Shown here: piece after piece, positions 6,972 to 16,435 of the stretch | How positions within the stretch are numbered: position 1 is the stretch's first letter | Layout of the letters: the number at the start of each line of letters is the position of its first letter | Assembly: GCF_040222955.1 (NCBI RefSeq) | Contig: NZ_JAVKCA010000008.1 | Location: forward strand, 1-64,000 | Direction: 5' to 3' | DNA from: Marinoscillum sp040222955 | GTDB lineage: Bacteria; Bacteroidota; Bacteroidia; Cytophagales; Cyclobacteriaceae | DNA length: 64,000 nt | The notes under the pieces: generated by a model | Told to the model about the DNA's origin: nothing | Databases searched by the model: none | Seen by the model: only the letters and a program-made list of their open reading frames with translations | Position numbers and translations under genes: made by a program

Positions 6972-8654
6972 TCAGTATTTGTTTCTGCGTTTTCTCCAAA
7001 TCATTTTGAGTATCCCGAAGAGCACGAGCAGGACAATGGGGACTACCAGGTTGATGACCTGCCATTTGGTACGCTCCTGCTTCACCTTCACTTTGTCCAG
7101 GGGACGAATTTTAATCTCCTTGGCGCGGGTCTCCACCAGCCCATCCTCATCTACCAGGTAGTCGAGCAGGTTCATGAGCAATGCCTCATTGGCATAGGTT
7201 TTCTGACTATAGGGCTCCACACCCAAAGGCAACGGATTGCCATCCTCAAGGCTCAGCTCATTGCGCACGAGATCACCATCCGCAATCACGACGATCTTGT
7301 TCTTCACCCCATCCTCGACCATGTTTTCCTTTTTGAATCCCTGAGGTGGAAATCGGTTTTTATAGAGCGAGGTAAATGTGCCTTCAAGCAAATAGCCAAC
7401 CGCTCGTGGGCCACTTTGAAATTTTTCTGGCATGAGATCCGACTGCAGGTCATTGAAGCTTACGGTGACCGGCGCCCCCATCACTTTGCTATTGGCTGAG
7501 GTCATCAGCAAAGGAATCTTCTCCACCCCCACGGCCTTCACCGTGTCAATGGTGGAAGCAAACCTGGCCATCACCGCATCCATGTTTTTCACAACCGGGT
7601 GATTGCCATAGTTGGTGATGATCGGGAAGTACGGCCAGGGTAACATCCGTATTTGGGCCTGATCACCCAGATTGCCCGCCACTACAGGGAAATCACCACA
7701 GTTGAGATCGGCCACATAATTTTGATTGATCCGCACGCCATATTTGAAAAGCAAATCGGCGAGTTTGGTGTCATATGGAATGGCCACAGTGCCATCACCC
7801 GCCGCACTGTCCATGTTCACACTGAGCGCATCCAGAAAGAAAGCAATGCTGCCACCCTTCATCACAAACTGATCCAGAAGAAATTTCTCACGATCTGAAA
7901 AAGCCGTAGTGGGCTTGGTCACCAGCAGCAAATCATAGCCCGTAATAGGTGTGGTGCGAGTGGGCAGATTCACCCGGAATAAATCATACTTCGTAAGCAC
8001 CAGATTATTCAGTCCGGCCAGCTGACTGGTATCCGGTTCATTATGTCCGGTGATCAGTCCTACCCTTTTCCGACCCGTGCCTGCCAGCTGCTGTATGGCA
8101 TTGGCAAACTCATATTCCAACCCTTCGATCGACTGGTTAATAATCTCCTCCGGCCCACTGGCCCGGTTACCTTTCAGTAAATTAAGGGCCAACTCGCGTC
8201 CCCCGTAGGAAATAATTGCTCCCGGAAAAATTAGTTTTTGCGTGCTCTTCCCATCAATGGTATAATTGAGATTGGTAGGCTGAAGCCCCTGATTGATCAA
8301 TCCCTGAAAGTACTGATTGCGGGCGCGGGTACTCGCCGCTTCTCCCGGGTCTACAAATTTCACATCGAAATTCACATCGGTGTAAATGGAAAACTCCTCC
8401 AGCAGTTCTCGAATCGACTTCTGAAAACGAATGAAATTGGCGGGTAATTCCCCTGCCAGATATACCTCCACGATCACATCAGCATCCAGCCTTTTGAGCA
8501 GATTTCTGGTAGGATCTGAAATGCTATACCGGTTTTCTTCGGTCATGTCCAGGCGAAACCTGTACCGGTCAGCAATCTGAAAAAGCAACACTATCACCAG
8601 CAAGCCTATGCCCAGGTGCAACCACAACCCTAACCTGTAACCACTTTTCCTCAT
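6972..8654 (-). CDS. gldG: Gliding motility-associated ABC transporter substrate-binding protein GldG
   Basis: 560 residues: an N-terminal membrane helix (residues 8-27), a long periplasmic domain of the ABC-type uncharacterised/Gld family (TGHNEPD, GYDLLLVTKPT, FLLDQFVMKGGSIAFFLDA), and a C-terminal helix (VINLVVPIVLLVLFGILKMI). It starts with a 4-base overlap with gldF, and the order gldA-gldF-gldG is conserved. GldAFG is needed for gliding in Flavobacterium, but many non-gliders retain it. Confidence 0.92.
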   Translation of the reverse strand: MRKSGYRLGLWLHLGIGLLVIVLLFQIADRYRFRLDMTEENRYSISDPTRNLLKRLDADVIVEVYLAGELPANFIRFQKSIRELLEEFSIYTDVNFDVKFVDPGEAASTRARNQYFQGLINQGLQPTNLNYTIDGKSTQKLIFPGAIISYGGRELALNLLKGNRASGPEEIINQSIEGLEYEFANAIQQLAGTGRKRVGLITGHNEPDTSQLAGLNNLVLTKYDLFRVNLPTRTTPITGYDLLLVTKPTTAFSDREKFLLDQFVMKGGSIAFFLDALSVNMDSAAGDGTVAIPYDTKLADLLFKYGVRINQNYVADLNCGDFPVVAGNLGDQAQIRMLPWPYFPIITNYGNHPVVKNMDAVMARFASTIDTVKAVGVEKIPLLMTSANSKVMGAPVTVSFNDLQSDLMPEKFQSGPRAVGYLLEGTFTSLYKNRFPPQGFKKENMVEDGVKNKIVVIADGDLVRNELSLEDGNPLPLGVEPYSQKTYANEALLMNLLDYLVDEDGLVETRAKEIKIRPLDKVKVKQERTKWQVINLVVPIVLLVLFGILKMIWRKRRNKY

Positions 8655-9376
8655 TTTCCGAACCCCAGGGTTAATTGTGTGAACAGCAACATTAGAGCCA
8701 TAAGGCTCCCGAAATAGACAACATCCTTAAAATCCAGTAGGCCGCGACTGATAGAAGTATAGTGTGCCATAATGCCCAGCTCAGAAATGTAATAGGACCA
8801 GTCAGCCCAAAGGTTGATTTCTGCAACGGCATCAAAACCGGCGTAGAAGAAGAAACACAGGAAGGCCGCCAGAATGAAAGAGACAATCTGGTTTCCGGTG
8901 AGGGCTGAAGCTAAAATGCCAATGGCCGTGAATACACCTCCCAGAAAAATAAGCCCCAGGTATGAACCAATAATGCCCGGTGTATCCAGGTTACCCACGG
9001 GGTTACTGAGGTAACTCAGGGAGTAGTAATAAATGATGGTGGGTAGCACAGAAAACAGGACCAGGAAGAATCCGGCGAGGAACTTCCCCATGATGATCTG
9101 AGAATCTCTGAAGGGCAAAGTCTGCAAAAGCTCAATGGTCCCGGAGCGCTTCTCCTCCGCAAAAGACTTCATAGTGATGGCCGGGATCAAAAACATAAAC
9201 ATATACGGCCCCAGGCTGAAAAGTGGCTCCATGCTGGCATAGCCATAGTCTAGTACATTGGTATCAGGGAAAACCCACATAAGAAGGCCGATGCCCACCA
9301 GAAAAACACCGATGACCACATAGGCAATCAGGGAGTCCAGAAATTCATTGACTTCTTTCAAAAAAATGCTAATCAT
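8651..9376 (-). CDS. gldF: Gliding motility-associated ABC transporter permease GldF
   Basis: 241 residues, six predicted membrane helices, starting MISIFLKEVNEFLDSLIAYV. The segment MKSFAEEKRSGTIELLQTLP is the hallmark of ABC-2 permeases (EExxGTxE..L.P). It overlaps gldA and gldG by four bases each, so the three are translationally coupled. It forms the membrane channel of the GldAFG complex. Confidence 0.93.
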   Translation of the reverse strand: MISIFLKEVNEFLDSLIAYVVIGVFLVGIGLLMWVFPDTNVLDYGYASMEPLFSLGPYMFMFLIPAITMKSFAEEKRSGTIELLQTLPFRDSQIIMGKFLAGFFLVLFSVLPTIIYYYSLSYLSNPVGNLDTPGIIGSYLGLIFLGGVFTAIGILASALTGNQIVSFILAAFLCFFFYAGFDAVAEINLWADWSYYISELGIMAHYTSISRGLLDFKDVVYFGSLMALMLLFTQLTLGFGK

Positions 9377-10281
9377 GCTTCCGTCTTTTGCGTTAAGCGA
9401 TGGAAAATTTCTTCCAGCGACTGCTGGGATTTGGTGAGGCTCACCAATGGCAGATCATGTTCGGAGGTGATTCTCAGTAACTCTGCCCGCAGGTCTGAGC
9501 GATCAGACTCAACCAGGTAAGCACTGGCACCGAAGGATTGGGGTTCGAAACCCGCCTGGATAAACACACGCTGATCCACGGGCTGTTCAAATTCGATGAT
9601 AATCCCATTGGTATGATTGAGTCCTTCTTTGAGTACTGAGAGCTTATCATTGGCCACCAGCTCACCACGATCGATGATCACCACATGGTCGCAGATGGCT
9701 TCCACCTCCTGCATGATGTGCGTGGAGAGAATGACTGTCTTGTCCACACTAATGTCTTTGATCACCTGGCGGATCTCAAGGATCTGATTCGGGTCCAGGC
9801 CAGAAGTGGGCTCATCCAGGATAAGTACTTTGGGGTTGTGAATCAAGGCCTTTGCCAGACCTACTCTTTGCCGGTAACCTTTAGACAAGGCACTGAGCCG
9901 CTTCCCGCGCTCCCGCTGCAGTCCCACGAGCTCTATCATTTCATCCACCCGCTTGCCCGCACTTTTTAGCCCATAGGCACTGGCGATGAATCGCAAAAAC
10001 TCCCGCACGTACATGTCCAGGTACAAGGGATTGTGCTCCGGCAGATAGCCCGTGAGTGCCTTGGTTTGAAGGGGGTGCTCTGTCACATCCAGACCTTCTA
10101 TGACCACCCGGCCTGCCGTGGGCCGGATATACCCGGTGGCCATTTTCATGGTCGTAGACTTCCCGGCTCCATTAGGACCCAAAAAGCCAGTGATCATACC
10201 CTGCTGAGCTTCGAAAGAGATGTCGTTGACGGCCCGCTGTGCCCCGAATACTTTTGTTAAATGCTGGATAGATACGGCCAT
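9373..10281 (-). CDS. gldA: Gliding motility-associated ABC transporter ATP-binding protein GldA
   Basis: 302 residues: Walker A GPNGAGKST, signature LSKGYRQRVGLAKAL, Walker B VLILDEPTSGLDPNQ and switch His in LSTHIMQEVE. The length and C-terminal extension fit GldA. It lies 5 bp behind the SDR gene and overlaps gldF. It powers the GldFG complex. Placement with gldFG makes GldA the best call among DrrA-like ATPases. Confidence 0.93.
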   Translation of the reverse strand: MAVSIQHLTKVFGAQRAVNDISFEAQQGMITGFLGPNGAGKSTTMKMATGYIRPTAGRVVIEGLDVTEHPLQTKALTGYLPEHNPLYLDMYVREFLRFIASAYGLKSAGKRVDEMIELVGLQRERGKRLSALSKGYRQRVGLAKALIHNPKVLILDEPTSGLDPNQILEIRQVIKDISVDKTVILSTHIMQEVEAICDHVVIIDRGELVANDKLSVLKEGLNHTNGIIIEFEQPVDQRVFIQAGFEPQSFGASAYLVESDRSDLRAELLRITSEHDLPLVSLTKSQQSLEEIFHRLTQKTEA

Positions 10282-10286
10282 AGGTT

Positions 10287-10988
10287 TTACTGCTTGCCTT
10301 TTGGTCTGAGTGGTCTGAGTTCCAAATCTACAGGAAGATAATTAGGATGCGTATTTAAAAGGTCAACTACCGACTTAGCTACGTCTTCCGGACGCATCAT
10401 GTTGTCATTCGCCTCTATGGATTCTATCTCATCAAAAAATGCAGTCTTGATACTCCCGGGATATACATTGGTGACTTTGATGCCCCAATCACGAAGCTCC
10501 ATCATCAGGGAGTGGCCAAATCCCCGCACGGCATGCTTGGTGGCCACATAGCCGCTCATATTTTTCACACCGTTGAGGCCGGCTATAGAGCTGATATTGA
10601 CGATGTGGCCCTGATCCATCTTTTTCATCTGAGGCACCACCATTTTGGTGCAGTACATGAGTCCATGTACGTTCACATCAAACATCCCTTTCCAATCCTC
10701 CACGCTCAGTTCATCCACTGGTCCCATCACGCCATATCCGGCGTTGTTGATGAGGATGTGAATCTCTTCACCCATGCGCGAAACGGATTCCCGGTAGGCG
10801 CTGGCCACAGAGTTAAAATCCGCAACATCGGTCTCCACAAAATGAAAGTGGTCATGCATCAGCTCTGGCTGAGACCTGCTCCAGCCGGCTACCTCCACAC
10901 CTGCATCCAGCAGCTGCCGGGCCATTTCCAAACCTATTCCTTTACTCACTCCTGTCACGATGGCTCGCTTACCCTTCAAATGCTCCAT
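10287..10988 (-). CDS. SDR family oxidoreductase
   Basis: 233 residues with a Rossmann NAD(P)-binding motif TGVSKGIG near the start, NNAG at the fourth strand, catalytic Ser in NISSIAG and YxxxK in SGYVATKHAV. These are the hallmarks of classical short-chain dehydrogenases. The substrate cannot be told. It is the first gene of the minus-strand run and only 5 bp before gldA, so it may be cotranscribed with the gld genes; whether it is functionally linked is unknown. Confidence 0.93.
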   Translation of the reverse strand: MEHLKGKRAIVTGVSKGIGLEMARQLLDAGVEVAGWSRSQPELMHDHFHFVETDVADFNSVASAYRESVSRMGEEIHILINNAGYGVMGPVDELSVEDWKGMFDVNVHGLMYCTKMVVPQMKKMDQGHIVNISSIAGLNGVKNMSGYVATKHAVRGFGHSLMMELRDWGIKVTNVYPGSIKTAFFDEIESIEANDNMMRPEDVAKSVVDLLNTHPNYLPVDLELRPLRPKGKQ

Positions 10989-11234
10989 TCTCCCTGTTGA
11001 TTTTAATTAAACGCAATATTGTTGGTTTTTATTCTTATCTGAAACAGTCGCGGGGCATTTCTGTTTGGGGTAGGGGACATTAGGTGTACCGATTTTGTGA
11101 ACCGTATTCATATTTCCGTTAAAGCGAACAGATGGAATAAATAAATAGTACAAATTTTTCTTGCTTAAATTCAAGTGAATTCGTATTTTGGATAGAACTT
11201 TGACATAATTCCCACCCACCGCCTACTTAGAATT

Positions 11235-13895
11235 ATGAAACCAACATGCACCCTCTTAACCAGTATCTGCGTTTTATGTAGTTTTCTATTTACCTCTGCT
11301 CAAGGCATCGACCCAGATTTTAAAGTAAAAACAAGAGGAAAGAACCATTTCTGGAAGGTAACTCCGTTAGTCAACGGGAAAATTCTGATACGTGGGAGTT
11401 TCCATGAAATTAATGGGCTTTCATCATCTCATATCGTCTCTATAAATACAGATGGAAGCTTGGATGATGCGAATTGGTATAAAGGTGATAAACCATTAAC
11501 TAAACCTGCGGTCGGTCTGGAATCAAACGGAAGTGTTGTCGTTTTTTTAAATTATTCTGACAAAGTAGAATCGATAATCATGTGTTCCTCTACAGGTGAA
11601 AAGCTTTGGGAATATGCTTTGAACGACTATGTTAGGGACACTTATCTCCTTAATGGAATCATTGGAAGGTATATTGTGACGCCCGATAGCTCAGTTTACA
11701 TATCTGCAAGAATAGTTGAAATTGAAGGCCACCAAACTAACGGAGTCTTTAAACTCACAAAAGATGGGACTTTGGATAAGTCTTTCAGTGCGAATGTATC
11801 TGCTACCCCTCATATTCTCTTGTTTCACAATGAAACTAAGAAATTACTCTTTAAAGGCAACTCAGGCAATTACATTTCACTTTCTGAGACTGGCAATCTA
11901 TTGAACCAATTTACCTTACCAAACTCGAACCTTGTCAAGGCTGATGAGGACGGTATATGGTACATTTCTTCCGATGAGAGTAGTTCCAGAATTTCAGTAT
12001 ATGATTATGAGGAATCGACGCTAAAACATTCTCTGAATTCTTTTATCGGTATGTACGAAATGAAAGCGATCAATGATGATTTTCTTGTATATACTCTGCA
12101 ATCTGAAATCCATCAATTCGATTTAAAGAAGAATTCTGACAAGATTATAGGACGTGTAGATGAAAACTCCTATGACCAACTTGTCTTTACTGGACATAAT
12201 GGTCTTATTCTTTCTGGTGGATTCCATTTTATCACTTCCGGTGAGGACCTATACTGGCAAAATCCTATTGAAACAGAAGGTTTTGCCTGGTTTAATCTCG
12301 ATGAATCGGGATCTCGTACCCTGACCGAGACTGGTTTGAACTTTCAATCTTTGAAACCAGCCCATTTTATTTTTGAGGATGAGTCAATGGTTACATTAGG
12401 CTTATTCAATAGGTCAGCAAATAATTTGGATATGATGGAAATCGGATATGATGGAAATGAGGAAATAATAAAATTAAATATCCCAATCAAATATGATCCA
12501 GGTGACTACAATGAGGAGAACCTGATATCGCTCGGAGACTCGTTATATGGAATCAGGGTTGATTTTGCTCATAATAGCCCGGTCAATACATTTCTTTTCA
12601 CTAAAAACTTTGATGAAGTGGGTATTTATGAACTCCTAGGAGAAGAGTTTGACAATTTCATTCTTTCAAATAGTGCTTACGACAATGTAAACGGACGTCA
12701 ATATTTCTTTGGATACTTTGTGCAAGCTGGCAACAATTACCAGGCCCTGATTTTGGACTCAGATGGAAATGTTATCAAACGAGCCTCCGACCTTCTGGAG
12801 ATTCCTTCTGGTTTGTCAGGAGCTGGAAACCTTGAGATAAGTAATGGTCTGATATATAGTACTGGATTATTTAACAATCAGAAAAGCGGATTATTGATTT
12901 CTGATTTGAATTTGGAAGAGCAGGAGGTTATCACCTTAAATGAAGGGGGTTGGATAGAAAAGGGACAAGGGCTATTGAAACTATCTGATCAAAGCGTAAT
13001 AGTGGCCGGTAATAGCAGCTATTATGGCGAACCCGAAGAAGTGGCTGTTTTGAAAAAATATAATGGCCGTGAACCGGTTGATACTTTTAATCCTGATCTG
13101 TTCAATCAACCGATGATAAAAAAGCCTTTGTTTTTGGGAATGGCTGAATATCAGGATTGGTTGATCATTGCTGCTTATTTCTATGATTATGACAATTCGA
13201 TTTATCCAGATCTTAAGTTTCGGGTTTTGGATTTGGAGACCGGTGCTTTTGTAAAAGACTTGGATATTGGCATACATCAGGATTCTAAAATAACTGGCAT
13301 TCAAACTTATGACGATGCCCTTTACATCAATGGTCATATTATCAATGAAGATGGTCAGGAATTTTCCTCCATGAGATATTGGTTTATTGATTTATTTGAA
13401 AAACTACCCGTTCTGGATTACGAACTCTCCGCTGATAATCTTCTTTTAGGAGAAAGTTTCACTTTGCGTAACCTGAGTAATGATGGATTGAAGATTGATC
13501 TTGAGAGCAATGAAACCTATCTGGAAATAGACAAATCCTATGAGATAACACCAACCGTATCAGGCTTGAATACATACCATATCACCGGGTTCAATCGCTA
13601 CGGAACTATCCAATCTGAATTTTCAGTCTACGTTCATGAGGCTAAAGTTGTTTTATCAGTTACAGACAATGAAATGATAACATATCCAAATCCAGCTGAT
13701 GATCACATTTTGTTCACCGAACTCATTATTCCATCATCTGTGGAAATGTATGATTTTGCAGGAAGAGAGCTCCATATTTCCTTAGACAGGGAGAGGTATT
13801 CCATCGATATCTCTCACCTGAAAAAAGGCATCTATTTGCTAAAAACACGCACCCAAGATGGTCAGTTGATTCAATCCAAGATCATTAAAAAATAG
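11235..13895 (+). CDS. Secreted delta-60-like repeat protein with T9SS sorting domain
   Basis: 886 residues with an N-terminal signal peptide (LLTSICVLCSFLFTSAQG). The mature start GIDPDFKVKTRG and phrases such as INTDGSLDD and LTKDGTLDKSF fit delta-60/DUF5122 beta-propeller repeats. The C-terminus (TYPNPADDHILF ... VEMYDFAGREL ... LKKGIYLLKT ... SKIIKK) is a type A T9SS sorting domain. The protein should cross the outer membrane through T9SS and be released or attached to the surface. The binding role is unknown. It is divergent from the SDR/gld run and stands alone. Confidence 0.88.
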   Translation: MKPTCTLLTSICVLCSFLFTSAQGIDPDFKVKTRGKNHFWKVTPLVNGKILIRGSFHEINGLSSSHIVSINTDGSLDDANWYKGDKPLTKPAVGLESNGSVVVFLNYSDKVESIIMCSSTGEKLWEYALNDYVRDTYLLNGIIGRYIVTPDSSVYISARIVEIEGHQTNGVFKLTKDGTLDKSFSANVSATPHILLFHNETKKLLFKGNSGNYISLSETGNLLNQFTLPNSNLVKADEDGIWYISSDESSSRISVYDYEESTLKHSLNSFIGMYEMKAINDDFLVYTLQSEIHQFDLKKNSDKIIGRVDENSYDQLVFTGHNGLILSGGFHFITSGEDLYWQNPIETEGFAWFNLDESGSRTLTETGLNFQSLKPAHFIFEDESMVTLGLFNRSANNLDMMEIGYDGNEEIIKLNIPIKYDPGDYNEENLISLGDSLYGIRVDFAHNSPVNTFLFTKNFDEVGIYELLGEEFDNFILSNSAYDNVNGRQYFFGYFVQAGNNYQALILDSDGNVIKRASDLLEIPSGLSGAGNLEISNGLIYSTGLFNNQKSGLLISDLNLEEQEVITLNEGGWIEKGQGLLKLSDQSVIVAGNSSYYGEPEEVAVLKKYNGREPVDTFNPDLFNQPMIKKPLFLGMAEYQDWLIIAAYFYDYDNSIYPDLKFRVLDLETGAFVKDLDIGIHQDSKITGIQTYDDALYINGHIINEDGQEFSSMRYWFIDLFEKLPVLDYELSADNLLLGESFTLRNLSNDGLKIDLESNETYLEIDKSYEITPTVSGLNTYHITGFNRYGTIQSEFSVYVHEAKVVLSVTDNEMITYPNPADDHILFTELIIPSSVEMYDFAGRELHISLDRERYSIDISHLKKGIYLLKTRTQDGQLIQSKIIKK

Positions 13896-14105
13896 ATGTA
13901 AGCACATTTCGATGACCACTTTTAATGTTGTTTGGGGATCACTATTATTTTCTCATTCTCGCGATTTCTCAAATTTATTTAAATCCAAAATTCATTCTCC
14001 TGTTAATGAAACCTGTAGGATATAGTGAAATATGGCAAAATCAAAAATCATAAGTTATGCTAAAGTTCCTTCAAAACAGAAGTGTAAAAACCAACTATTA
14101 TTCGC

Positions 14106-14122
14106 TTGTAAAATTTTTACAA
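14106..14122. promoter_or_regulatory. Palindrome upstream of the SGNH-like lipoprotein gene
   Basis: TTGTAAAA-T-TTTTACAA, 8-bp arms with a single central base, ends 14 bp before the ATG at 14137. Another TGTAAAA half-site lies about 30 bp upstream. It may be an operator. Confidence 0.4.
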
Positions 14123-14136
14123 TTAAAACCAATAGC

Positions 14137-15150
14137 ATGAAAAGAATATGTGCGCTAGTCTTATGTGTTTTTGCACTCAACGCCTGCAATCAGAGTGACC
14201 CGGATATCGACAAGGAAGAGGTGATAGATGAGGTGGAGGAAGTGGAAGAAGAAGAAGAAGAAGAAGTACCTACTTCTGAGCCGATAACAACCAACATAAG
14301 GGCTTTCATGTTTGGGCATAGCCTGATGGTACATGAACCACCAGCTATTGCCACACCGAGTAATGAAACTACCATCCCACATTGGATTCATTTTCTTTCG
14401 GATGCGGCAGGATACGATTTTGCAGCAAATGGTCAATACGGATTTTTGCCTCAGCATCAAAACACCCCTCCAATCTCTCAGTGGGGTTTCGATCATGTCA
14501 ATTCAGCCTGGGATTCCGATCTCAGTACGTTTGATCAGGCGAATTTTAACACAATTTTGCTCACAGCCGGAAATTTCATTCAGTATCAACCTGCGACCGA
14601 AAATTATTATGGAGAAAATTTCACCCCTGTGGATGTTACTGCAAATATCGTCAATTGGTGCCTGGGTCAAGAGGAACAAATGACCATCTATATCTATGAG
14701 AACTGGCCTGATATGGCATCGTTCTTACACAATGATTTTCCTCCCAATGCCTCGGAGTTTGAGGCTTATAATGACTACACACGTGGGGAGTTTCATCAGT
14801 GGTGGCTGGATTATCAGGACAGGGTACGTGAAGCTGTCCCAAATGGAGATGTTAAAATGATTCCCGTTGGCCCCATTTTAGCAAAGCTCTTAACGGATAT
14901 AAATGCGCTGAGTAGCATTTCAATGACGGAATTATATGAGGATGATGCGCCCCATGGGAGACCAACCATTTACTTTCTGGCATCTCTGGTCACCTATATG
15001 TCCATATATGGAACACCGGCACCAGCTAAATTTGTGGTACCCATCACCGTTCATGAGAACGTTCGGGACAATTATGAAGTGATCGTTTCCTTCATTTGGA
15101 CAGAACTGGAAGCATTTGACTTTGATGACGGAAGCAGCAGAATATGGTAG
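14137..15150 (+). CDS. SGNH/GDSL-like hydrolase lipoprotein
   Basis: I chose the ATG at 14137 because it gives a lipoprotein signal (MKRICALVLCVFALNAC); an in-frame ATG at 14032 would put a 35-residue tail before it. After the lipobox Cys come a run of acidic residues (VEEVEEEEEEEVP) as a spacer and an SGNH-type fold: FMFGHSLM (block I with the presumed nucleophile Ser), LLTAGNFIQY, and DDAPHGRPT (block V Asp/His). The substrate is probably an ester on a surface carbohydrate, but this is inference. It is a single gene. Confidence 0.65.
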   Translation: MKRICALVLCVFALNACNQSDPDIDKEEVIDEVEEVEEEEEEEVPTSEPITTNIRAFMFGHSLMVHEPPAIATPSNETTIPHWIHFLSDAAGYDFAANGQYGFLPQHQNTPPISQWGFDHVNSAWDSDLSTFDQANFNTILLTAGNFIQYQPATENYYGENFTPVDVTANIVNWCLGQEEQMTIYIYENWPDMASFLHNDFPPNASEFEAYNDYTRGEFHQWWLDYQDRVREAVPNGDVKMIPVGPILAKLLTDINALSSISMTELYEDDAPHGRPTIYFLASLVTYMSIYGTPAPAKFVVPITVHENVRDNYEVIVSFIWTELEAFDFDDGSSRIW

Positions 15151-15210
15151 AACCATCCCTAACCGTTTTTTTGATGAGATGAAGCCTCCTCCTTCCCGGA
15201 CTTAACATTC

Positions 15211-15240
15211 AACCTCAGGAAAAGCTACTTTCACAGCTCA
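15211..15240. repeat. 30-bp direct repeat, left copy
   Basis: AACCTCAGGAAAAGCTACTT and the next 10 bases match 16358-16387 at 26 of 30 positions. The two copies flank the amidohydrolase gene, one on each side. Confidence 0.6.
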
Positions 15241-15273
15241 CCGTCTCCAATTAAGGAGCAGTGAGCATTATCC

Positions 15274-16236
15274 TTACCTCTCTTTTACCCGCTCATAATC
15301 CGCAGCCACTTTCTCCTGAGAAAGCCCTAAAAAACGAGCGGCATTATGATACAGGATATCTTTCTTCTGCTCCTCTGTCAACCAATCAATGTTGTTTATG
15401 GTATTCAGGTTCTTTTCTATTGTCCCGAAATAGTCGGAGGCAAACATTAAACGATCCCCAAGCCCTTCTTCATACAACTTCTTGAGGTTGACCTCCCATA
15501 CTCGCTTTGGAAGAAACATGCTCACTGCGGATATCTCACAATAAATCTGCGGGTAAGCTTTCATTAGTTCAATGGCCTCATTTGAATACTCATTCCCAAA
15601 ATGCATTAAATAAATCCTCAACTCAGGATACTGTTCAAGAATCGGTTTCAATAATTCAGGATTGGCATAGGCAGGGTTGTAATTTGGATTCTCCTTCTGA
15701 GCCCTTTCCATTGGCGGACCTGAATCAGAATGAATTCCTACAGGCAGGTTAAATTCGTTTGCGATTTTCCAATACGGCGCCAGGCGCTCGTCTGTTGGAG
15801 GTATTCCGTAGTAGTTGTAAAAGGATTCTCCCATACTCTTCAGCTTCCCTACTCGATAGACCTCCCGCAATTCGTTTTCGGTGAGAAATTCCTTCTCGCA
15901 TGGCGCATCTTGCTCCACAGCATCTCTGCAGGGAAAAATTAATCCAGCCCAGATTCTTGTATCAGCCTGCGCATACATTTGGGAATACTTCAAATTTCCC
16001 CCACCTACAACCAGAACGATATTATTCTGATCGAAATTTTCAACTACCCAGTCTAGTTTGGCGCTATCTATATCGGCCTTTCTGTCATTATACTTCTCAT
16101 TGTCTTCAAAACCCTTTGTAATATGAAAGTGCATATCAATCACAGGCTGATTCTTAAGAAAAATTTCCAAAGAGTCTTGAGCGTGTCCGCCCAAACTGCT
16201 GAGCAGCAAAACTCCAAAAAATCGCAGTTTCTTCAT
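15274..16236 (-). CDS. Secreted amidohydrolase family protein
   Basis: 320 residues from the chosen ATG (MKKLRFFGVLLLSSLGGHAQ signal peptide); an upstream in-frame ATG at 16278 would add 14 residues before the signal. PVIDMHFHI is the metal-binding HxH of Amidohydro_2 TIM-barrel enzymes. IHSDSG, LMHFGNE and MFASDYFG supply further His and the catalytic Asp. These enzymes hydrolyse or decarboxylate small cyclic or aromatic substrates, but the substrate here is unknown. Export to the periplasm is unusual for the family. Short direct repeats lie on both sides. Confidence 0.8.
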   Translation of the reverse strand: MKKLRFFGVLLLSSLGGHAQDSLEIFLKNQPVIDMHFHITKGFEDNEKYNDRKADIDSAKLDWVVENFDQNNIVLVVGGGNLKYSQMYAQADTRIWAGLIFPCRDAVEQDAPCEKEFLTENELREVYRVGKLKSMGESFYNYYGIPPTDERLAPYWKIANEFNLPVGIHSDSGPPMERAQKENPNYNPAYANPELLKPILEQYPELRIYLMHFGNEYSNEAIELMKAYPQIYCEISAVSMFLPKRVWEVNLKKLYEEGLGDRLMFASDYFGTIEKNLNTINNIDWLTEEQKKDILYHNAARFLGLSQEKVAADYERVKER

Positions 16237-16357
16237 GTCGAGAATGTTAAAACAATAATACGTATGTTCCAGAAGCAAGACCGCCTCTGATTAAATCTAG
16301 TGAAAATGTAACACATAAAGGATCATCTACCTCCTGAGGCCAAGCGCATTTGGCATC

Positions 16358-16387
16358 AACCTCAGAAAAAGCTAGTTTCACCGCTTA
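16358..16387. repeat. 30-bp direct repeat, right copy
   Basis: AACCTCAGAAAAAGCTAGTT and the next 10 bases match the left copy at 15211-15240. CCTCCT also lies at a similar distance upstream of both copies, so homology may extend to about 56 bp. Confidence 0.6.
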
Positions 16388-16435
16388 TCAAAATGCTATT
16401 TTGCATTCCAACCAGTGTGATTACACCATACAATT

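Noticed and set aside
6780..7499. 239-residue plus-strand ORF
   Set aside because: Lies antisense to gldG and the DUF4340 gene; its composition follows the shadow of those genes and it has no family.
14190..14375. Ser-rich minus-strand ORF
   Set aside because: Its Ser run is the complement of the acidic GAA run in the SGNH-like lipoprotein.
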